Assembly (NCBI GenBank): GCA_024685655.1
Contig: JAIKVO010000071.1
Location: forward strand, 1 to 38,376
Source of the DNA: Treponemataceae bacterium
GTDB lineage: Bacteria > Spirochaetota > Spirochaetia > Treponematales > Treponemataceae
DNA length: 38,376 nucleotides
Direction: 5' to 3'
This document shows, in pieces, positions 33,599 through 38,376 of the stretch (the stretch's first letter is position 1; every line of letters begins with the position of its first letter). The position numbers and the translations under genes were made by a program. Under the pieces are notes generated by a model. That model was not told the DNA's origin. It did no database searches and saw nothing but the letters and a program-made list of their open reading frames with translations.

Positions 33599-34456
33599 TC
33601 AGTAATAAATAATCTCAAATGAAGTGTCTGTTACGAATCCTGCTTTCGTGTATGCTTTTTTGGCCGGAATATTTGCGCACTTAACGAAAAGAGCTGTTTT
33701 TTTACCCATTTCTGCATTTTTCAAAGCGAGTGTTTGTGCCAAAAAAGCAGCAAAGCCATGGTTCCTGTATTGCGGAACTGTGTAGATTCCCCCAAGCTGA
33801 TACCAATTAAGACCGCGTGCGTTTGTTCCTGCCTTTGCGACTGCTTTTTTCCCTGGCTCAGTGAAAAGTGCATAAACTATCTGCTCTCGTAATGTTTTCC
33901 TGAGTGTAAGACGGCATACGGCTTCTTCAAAATCTGCGGCATCAAGAAGAACTTCGTCCATTTCATAACCTTTTTGAAGAGGCACAAGGTCGTCAAGATG
34001 CATTGCTTCGCATTTTACAAGCTCCAGATTTTCTGGCAAATGCAGTTTTTCTGTGTTGCCTTCGTAATGCATGAGCATATAACTTCTTGTTTCTTGTCTG
34101 CGTCTTTTTACAGCAGATGCAACAAGCTCGCATCCTTCTTTTTCGCCTATAATGCAGAATACTTGTTTGTGTGGAATTTCATCGGCAAGGAGTTTACAAA
34201 ACTCTGCTTTTTCAGTTTCGGAAGTGAATTTCAGGCAATGAAGAATCTGCCCATGCTCTGAAAAAGAAACAACGCCTTTCAGTTCATCTTTTGTTGTTCT
34301 AAAGAGAAAGATCTTATACTTTGCCTCTGATGGCAAACTGCATTTCCCGTCACTATAGAAAAGACTTGAGAGCGTTATGTTTTTCTGCTCATCTTGTGCT
34401 ATGAATCTTGCGACATCAAGTAGCGAATCATCGTCAATTTCGGATATTAAAAGCAT
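33599..34456 (-). CDS. GNAT-family acetyltransferase
   Basis: The C-terminal half has the acetyl-CoA-binding pattern of GNAT enzymes: GGIYTVPQYRNHGFAAFLAQTLA (motif A with RNHGFA) and ALFVKCANIPAKKAYTKAGF (motif B). The N-terminal half (about 1-150) is not recognised and may be a diverged second GNAT-like lobe. Its ATG overlaps the stop of the preceding glycosidase gene (TAATG), so the two are translationally coupled. The acceptor substrate is unknown; the coupling to a cell-wall-type glycosidase hints at an amino-sugar or peptide target, but this is speculation. Confidence 0.8.
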   Translation of the reverse strand: MLLISEIDDDSLLDVARFIAQDEQKNITLSSLFYSDGKCSLPSEAKYKIFLFRTTKDELKGVVSFSEHGQILHCLKFTSETEKAEFCKLLADEIPHKQVFCIIGEKEGCELVASAVKRRRQETRSYMLMHYEGNTEKLHLPENLELVKCEAMHLDDLVPLQKGYEMDEVLLDAADFEEAVCRLTLRKTLREQIVYALFTEPGKKAVAKAGTNARGLNWYQLGGIYTVPQYRNHGFAAFLAQTLALKNAEMGKKTALFVKCANIPAKKAYTKAGFVTDTSFEIIYY

Positions 34457-36249
34457 TATTCTTTCTCCGGCAATGAAAGCGGGATTTTCCCATACACAGG
34501 AATTTCTCCTGAAAGAACTGCCGCCACTGCCTTGAACGAGTAATCAGAATAGCTGTATGCGAAAAGAATAGTATCAGCCCAATCCATGTCTATTACGAAA
34601 TTAGGAGAAAGGACAGAGATTATTATGATTTTTTTGCCGCAATTCTTGAGGGAATTTGCGATAGCAGCGGTTTCCTCATTGCCTACGATTATTATAGAAG
34701 TGTCGTATCTTCTGACCATCCGCAAAAGATCCTCAGAGCTGGTCGCAAGCTGGTCTGAATCCATCGTGTAACGATAATAAAACAGTTCGGCGTTTTTATA
34801 TCTTTTTTTCAATTCGCTCTGATATGTTATGAAAGGTCCCGCTATAAGCACACGCTCGTTCTGGGCTTGTTCCGGTGTATATGGGAACGAATCGCCTTTG
34901 TACAGACTTATGGAGCGGCACGCCTGCTCCAAGAAAAACTTTGAGCCTTCTGGATCCGGTATTCGTTCGGCAAGATTGTTTACATCAGGAAAAAGCGGAG
35001 CCGCATTCCCAGATTTGAAATACTTGAGTTTTTCTTTCAGTATGTGGATAGCCGCTTCTTTTACGCACCCCCTGAATTCCGGGTCAGAATTCATCAGCGG
35101 ATAATTATTTCGCCAAATTGCATCGTTCATGTCCGGTGTGTCTGAGAAAATGATGATATCGTTTCCGGCTTTTATTGCCATGCGTACTGCAAGCGAAACA
35201 CCACCGGCAAAAACAGTTGCAGCGTTCATCATCATGTCGTCCGTTATTACAAGACCGTTATAGCCAAGTTCTTCACGAAGTATGCTTTTGATATACCGTT
35301 TTGATAGAGATGCTGGAGTTCCGTCCGGCTCAATTTGCGGAAAACACAAATGTCCGCTCATTATGGCTGGAAATCCGGCTGCAATTATCGCTTTGAACGG
35401 AACAAGCTCTCTGTTGTAGAAAGTTTCTTTCGATATGTTTATGACAGGCAGTTTTCCGTGCGAGTCTGCATCTGTATCACCGTGACCGGGGAAATGTTTC
35501 GCAGTAGGAATGACTCCGGCATCAAAGAGTCCTTGAGAGAAAGAAACTCCCATAGTTCCTACATAGTCTGGATCGTCACCAAAGGAACGCGGACCTATGA
35601 CCATTGATTTTAATGAAGAATAGATATCGACGATAGGGGCAAAGTTCATGTTTATCCCCATAGCATTAAGCTCGCGGCCGATGTAATAACCGGAGTAGTA
35701 TGCGTCATAGGGATATCCGGATGCGCCTATGGCAAGATTTCCTGGTGTATCGCTTGTTTCTCCTTTTACATGCCTGATCCAGCCGCCTTCCTGATCGGTC
35801 GCGACAAAAAGTGGAATCTTGAATCGGCATTCAACCGATCTTTGCTGCAGCGAAGATACCGATTCTGCGACTTTGTAGATATTATCCGTGTTCCAGCCGT
35901 AGAGTTTTACGCTTCCAAGACCTCTTTCTTTGACCCATTGATATAAATTATTGGAAGGTTCTGAGCCTGACCATCCGAACATAAGTATCTGTGCTAAAAG
36001 TTCTTCATCTGTCATCCTGTTTACGATAGCTTCCGCAAGTTCATCATCCGGGTAGTCACTCCAAAAGTTAAGGTCTGCAGGATACCCGTCGCTGTAAAGG
36101 ATTACGGAGCTTTGCGCGTTAGCGTTGAAAATAGATGAGAAAAAAAATAAAAACGCAAATATCGAAATAATACTTGTCCGGTATTTTTGTTTTAAACAAG
36201 ATTTTAACAGTGTTCGAACAAGAGCCGGCACAGAACCTGAAAGGTGCAT
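34456..36249 (-). CDS. Secreted GH3 glycosidase, beta-N-acetylhexosaminidase (NagZ-like)
   Basis: A GH3 enzyme of 597 residues. After a hydrophobic signal-like segment (about residues 24-46, ending NANAQ) comes the barrel domain. It carries the NagZ signature KHFPGHGDTDADSHGKLP with the catalytic Asp-His pair, and the nucleophile in VITDDMMMNAA. A C-terminal GH3 domain (about 420-597) completes it. It most likely removes N-acetylglucosamine from muropeptides or chitin-type chains outside the cytoplasm, unlike cytoplasmic single-domain NagZ. Its ATG directly abuts the trxB stop, with no close Shine-Dalgarno (GGGAG is 14 bases away), so it probably depends on coupling to trxB. Confidence 0.87.
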   Translation of the reverse strand: MHLSGSVPALVRTLLKSCLKQKYRTSIISIFAFLFFFSSIFNANAQSSVILYSDGYPADLNFWSDYPDDELAEAIVNRMTDEELLAQILMFGWSGSEPSNNLYQWVKERGLGSVKLYGWNTDNIYKVAESVSSLQQRSVECRFKIPLFVATDQEGGWIRHVKGETSDTPGNLAIGASGYPYDAYYSGYYIGRELNAMGINMNFAPIVDIYSSLKSMVIGPRSFGDDPDYVGTMGVSFSQGLFDAGVIPTAKHFPGHGDTDADSHGKLPVINISKETFYNRELVPFKAIIAAGFPAIMSGHLCFPQIEPDGTPASLSKRYIKSILREELGYNGLVITDDMMMNAATVFAGGVSLAVRMAIKAGNDIIIFSDTPDMNDAIWRNNYPLMNSDPEFRGCVKEAAIHILKEKLKYFKSGNAAPLFPDVNNLAERIPDPEGSKFFLEQACRSISLYKGDSFPYTPEQAQNERVLIAGPFITYQSELKKRYKNAELFYYRYTMDSDQLATSSEDLLRMVRRYDTSIIIVGNEETAAIANSLKNCGKKIIIISVLSPNFVIDMDWADTILFAYSYSDYSFKAVAAVLSGEIPVYGKIPLSLPEKE

Positions 36250-37185
36250 TTATTTGTAAATTTCTCCCTTAAGCTCACGGATATATTTGCCTGCGCTATC
36301 TGCGGCGATTGCACCGTCAGCCGTGGCCGTTACAACCTGGCGGAAGCTTTTGGAGCGGATGTCTCCGGCGCAATAAAGCCCTTTTACGGGAGTTTCCATT
36401 TTCTCGTTTGTTATGATGTAGCCGCCGTCATCTTTCGGGAGCATATCTACAAGGTCGGAGCGCGGAATCATTCCTACAAAAATGAACACACCGTCGGCAC
36501 CTATTTCCGAAGTTTCTCCAGTCATCATGTTTTCAACCACAACAGCCTCAACTTTCTCGGAGCCTTTTATTTCTTTGACTACGGTGTTGAACACTTTTTT
36601 TATGCTGTCGTTGGTCAAAATCCTGTCAGCCACCGCTTTCTGCGCCCTGAAACTTGATTTACGGTGAATAATTGTAACGTCTTTGCTCAACGTTGAAAGA
36701 TATGTAGCTTCATCGCAGGCTGCGTCGCCTCCGCCGATTACGATAATCCGCTTGTTTCGGAAAAAAGGACCGTCACATGTTGCGCAATACGAAACGCCTC
36801 TTCCCTCAAGTTCAGTTTCACCCGGAATGCCGAGTTTCCGATGTTCTGCTCCTGTCGCAATCAGTACAGTGTTACTTTTAAATGTCTCGCTGTCTGTTTT
36901 CAGCGTAAAAGTCTCACCGATTTTATCGATTGAGTTTATAGACGCAATGCGGAAATTTGCTCCGAAAGAAACGGCTTGGGATTTCATCGCATCCATGAAA
37001 TCTGGTCCGGAAACGGCAGGATAAAGTCCCGGATAGTTTTCCAGTTTATTTATATTGAAAGCCTGGCTGGATGCCCCGTTTTCAATTACAAGCACTTTAA
37101 GTGCGGCTCTTGCGGCATATTGTGCGGCAGAAAGCCCCGCAGGCCCTGAACCAAGAATAATCATGTCAAAAAAATTTGTTTCCAT
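36250..37185 (-). CDS. trxB: Thioredoxin reductase
   Basis: An FAD- and NADPH-dependent enzyme of 311 residues that reduces thioredoxin. The FAD site is ILGSGPAGLSAAQYAAR, the redox-active pair is CATC, the NADPH motif is VIGGGDAACDEA, and the second FAD motif is GLYCAGDIRSKSFRQV. It is first in a three-gene minus-strand operon with the GH3 glycosidase and GNAT genes. The start at 37185 has no Shine-Dalgarno. Confidence 0.95.
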   Translation of the reverse strand: METNFFDMIILGSGPAGLSAAQYAARAALKVLVIENGASSQAFNINKLENYPGLYPAVSGPDFMDAMKSQAVSFGANFRIASINSIDKIGETFTLKTDSETFKSNTVLIATGAEHRKLGIPGETELEGRGVSYCATCDGPFFRNKRIIVIGGGDAACDEATYLSTLSKDVTIIHRKSSFRAQKAVADRILTNDSIKKVFNTVVKEIKGSEKVEAVVVENMMTGETSEIGADGVFIFVGMIPRSDLVDMLPKDDGGYIITNEKMETPVKGLYCAGDIRSKSFRQVVTATADGAIAADSAGKYIRELKGEIYK

Positions 37186-37191
37186 ATTGAT

Positions 37192-37220
37192 ATTCTACAC
37201 GGTTTCGTAGTGTTTTTCTA
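37192..37220 (-). promoter_or_regulatory. trxB promoter candidate, probably leaderless
   Basis: TAGAAT (37192-37197 on the minus strand) ends exactly six bases before the trxB ATG. The -35 at the 17-base distance is poor (TAGAAA, 37215-37220), so the -10 and its position carry the call. Confidence 0.45.
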
Positions 37221-37322
37221 CAAAAAAATGAATATGATCTAATTAAATGGTTTCCGAAAGATGATGAGTGCGCATTTTTATACAGGAATTGGTAGAAAGA
37301 TGCATAAACTTGCGGTTCTGAA

Positions 37323-37351
37323 TTGACGCAAAAACCTTGATATGGTAATCT
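37323..37351 (+). promoter_or_regulatory. Promoter of the amino-acid ABC binding-protein gene
   Basis: TTGACG (37323-37328), a 17-base spacer and TAATCT (37346-37351). A leader of about 58 bases with a GGAGG Shine-Dalgarno follows. Confidence 0.65.
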
Positions 37352-37415
37352 AACCGAAGAGTAAGACTTTTCGTGCATAAATATATATGCAATTTTGAAA
37401 AGCTCGGAGGAAAAT

Positions 37416-38189
37416 ATGAAGAAATTACTTACAGTTGTTTGTTTGATTCTTATTGCTGCGACATTGTTCGCTGGCGGAAAGAAAGAGAAAGTTGTAATAA
37501 ACTCAGCTGCTGATCTGGAGGGTAAAAAAATCGGTGTCCAGACAGGTACGACAGGTGAGCTTTTTGTTACAGAGGATGTGAAAAACGCTAAGGTCGTTGG
37601 TTTCAAGACAGGTATGGATGCCGCGCTTGACCTTAAGAACGGTGCAATTGACCTTATCGTTCTGGACGAGCTTCCTGCGAAGGAAATCGTAAAACGCAAC
37701 TCTGACCTTACGATAGTTGATCTTGACCTTGCTATTGAAGAGTATGCTATCGCTATCAAAAAGGGAAACACAGAGCTTCTTGACTCAATCAACGCGACAA
37801 TTGCTACAATGAAAGCAAACGGTGATTATGAAAAGCTCGTCAATGCATTTATGCCTGTTGATGGAAACATCACGATTCCTGCAGAAGTCGTTTCTAGCGG
37901 AACAGAAATCGTAAAACTCGGCACAAACGCTGCGTTCCCTCCTTTTGAGTACGTTGAAGGTTCTGATATCGTTGGTTTCGACATCACGATGGGACAGAGA
38001 ATCGCCGCAGATTATGGCAAGAAGCTTGAAGTTGTGAACATGGAGTTCGACAGCCTTATTCCGGCTCTTTCATCCGGTGCAATCGACTTTATCGCTGCTG
38101 GTATGTCTGTAACAGAAGAGCGCAAGAAGAACGTTGATTTCTCTGAAGCATATTACGCCTCTAAGCAGGTTGTAATAGTCCGCAAATAG
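37416..38189 (+). CDS. Amino-acid ABC transporter binding protein with swapped lobes (circular permutation)
   Basis: A secreted protein of 257 residues of the SBP_bac_3 family; the start is fixed by GGAGG five bases upstream. A signal segment (1-19, MKKLLTVVCLILIAATLFA) is followed directly by GGKKEK, without a lipobox Cys. Residues 27-146 then match what is normally the second half of the family: ADLEGKKIGVQTGTTGE, LKNGAIDLIVLDELPA with the ligand Asp84, and ANGDYEKLVNAF. Residues 165-257 match the normal first half: LGTNAAFPPFEY, IVGFDITMGQRIA, FDSLIPALSSGAIDFIAAGM and TEERKKNVDFSEAYYASKQ, with the ligand Arg236. The two halves are complete and joined by an 18-residue linker. Function should be binding of an L-amino acid for the permease that follows. 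Confidence 0.85.
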   Translation: MKKLLTVVCLILIAATLFAGGKKEKVVINSAADLEGKKIGVQTGTTGELFVTEDVKNAKVVGFKTGMDAALDLKNGAIDLIVLDELPAKEIVKRNSDLTIVDLDLAIEEYAIAIKKGNTELLDSINATIATMKANGDYEKLVNAFMPVDGNITIPAEVVSSGTEIVKLGTNAAFPPFEYVEGSDIVGFDITMGQRIAADYGKKLEVVNMEFDSLIPALSSGAIDFIAAGMSVTEERKKNVDFSEAYYASKQVVIVRK

Positions 38190-38200
38190 TTTTGTTTACA

Positions 38201-38247
38201 AGGGGTGCCGATGCTGTTTGTGTGGTTTCGGCTGCCCCTTTTTTTTG
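38201..38247 (+). terminator. Terminator or attenuator between binding protein and permease
   Basis: AGGGGTGCCGA and TCGGCTGCCCCT form a long stem with one bulge, followed by eight T residues. In such operons a partial terminator here keeps the binding protein more abundant than the membrane parts. Confidence 0.8.
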
Positions 38248-38323
38248 TTTTAAGACGATGTGTGGAATCTGACTGGACTTTTCGCGCTCTTCGTCAATTC
38301 CCGCTACAAAGAATTATAAGACG

Positions 38324-38376
38324 ATGTTTCAATCCATTTACGATACGATGATAGCCGGCGGACGCTGGCATTTAAT
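38324..38376 (+). CDS. Start of an amino-acid ABC transporter permease (cut by window end)
   Basis: Only 17 codons are visible (MFQSIYDTMIAGGRWHL). They fit the N-terminus of HisM/GlnP-type permeases, which begin shortly before the first membrane helix, and the position after a binding-protein gene agrees. No strong Shine-Dalgarno is seen. The sequence TAAGACGATGT around this ATG also occurs 66 bases upstream (38251-38261). Confidence 0.55.
   Translation, partial: MFQSIYDTMIAGGRWHL

Noticed and set aside
37186-37415. A lost N-terminal lobe upstream of the binding-protein gene, which would make it a normal tandem duplication remnant
   Set aside because: No frame in this gap encodes the FPPFEY/GFD/TEER lobe, and a clear promoter, ribosome site and signal peptide start the gene at 37416.

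Overview
The window looks like a stretch of chromosome from a host-associated spirochaete of the Treponema type. The support is moderate GC, lipoprotein signal peptides with a spirochaete flavour, a 7TM-DISM/SpoIIE phosphatase, CheW, a fused AroD-AroE enzyme, and carbohydrate genes for glycogen, mannosyl-glucose and glucuronate. I see no phage, insertion-sequence transposase, CRISPR array, rRNA or tRNA. The genus is an inference from protein flavour, not a search result.

Layout. 1-2.9 kb: a GC-rich hairpin block, then def-fmt and a membrane-anchored protein with three PASTA domains. 3.0-4.7 kb (minus): an NhaC-type antiporter behind a 54-residue small protein. 5.0-7.3 kb: aroDE fusion and rpiA. 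7.4-9.0 kb: era (minus) and cheW (plus) on divergent promoters. 9.1-16.5 kb: a sugar block with glgX, glgP, a PfkB/FruK-like kinase carrying low-complexity insertions, and a GH130 mannosyl-glucose phosphorylase. 16.7-20.2 kb: a SpoIIE-type phosphatase with a lipobox and a four-S1-domain protein. 20.2-23 kb: a palindromic repeat cluster, an unknown lipoprotein, and a Gfo/Idh/MocA oxidoreductase fused to a complete RNase HI. 23.4-28.2 kb: ychF, a 225-bp palindromic element, an exonuclease/endonuclease/phosphatase-family lipoprotein, trxA, ybaK and a uridine phosphorylase. 28.2-33.5 kb: a GGDEF protein, a GC-rich repeat block, an RluA-type pseudouridine synthase and uxuB-uxuA. 33.6-37.2 kb (minus): trxB, a GH3 glycosidase and a GNAT protein in one tight operon. 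37.4 kb to the end: an amino-acid ABC binding protein, a terminator and the first codons of its permease.

How the genes fit together. GlgX and GlgP debranch and phosphorolyse glycogen. The GH130 enzyme does the same kind of energy-saving phosphorolysis on mannosyl-glucose. UxuB and UxuA feed glucuronate towards KDG, and the PfkB kinase and RpiA connect to central sugar phosphates. TrxA and TrxB form a thiol-reduction pair, encoded apart.

The most notable observations are four. (1) The binding protein at 37.4 kb has its two SBP_bac_3 lobes in swapped order, as expected for a natural circular permutation at the inter-lobe hinge. (2) An oxidoreductase-RNase HI fusion keeps all four RNase H acidic residues. 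(3) Several genes (spoIIE-like, gfo-rnhA, ybaK, rluA-like, uxuB, trxB) have no Shine-Dalgarno sequence and a -10 box ending exactly six bases before the ATG, which suggests leaderless mRNAs. (4) Several non-coding palindromic elements fill the intergenic gaps.
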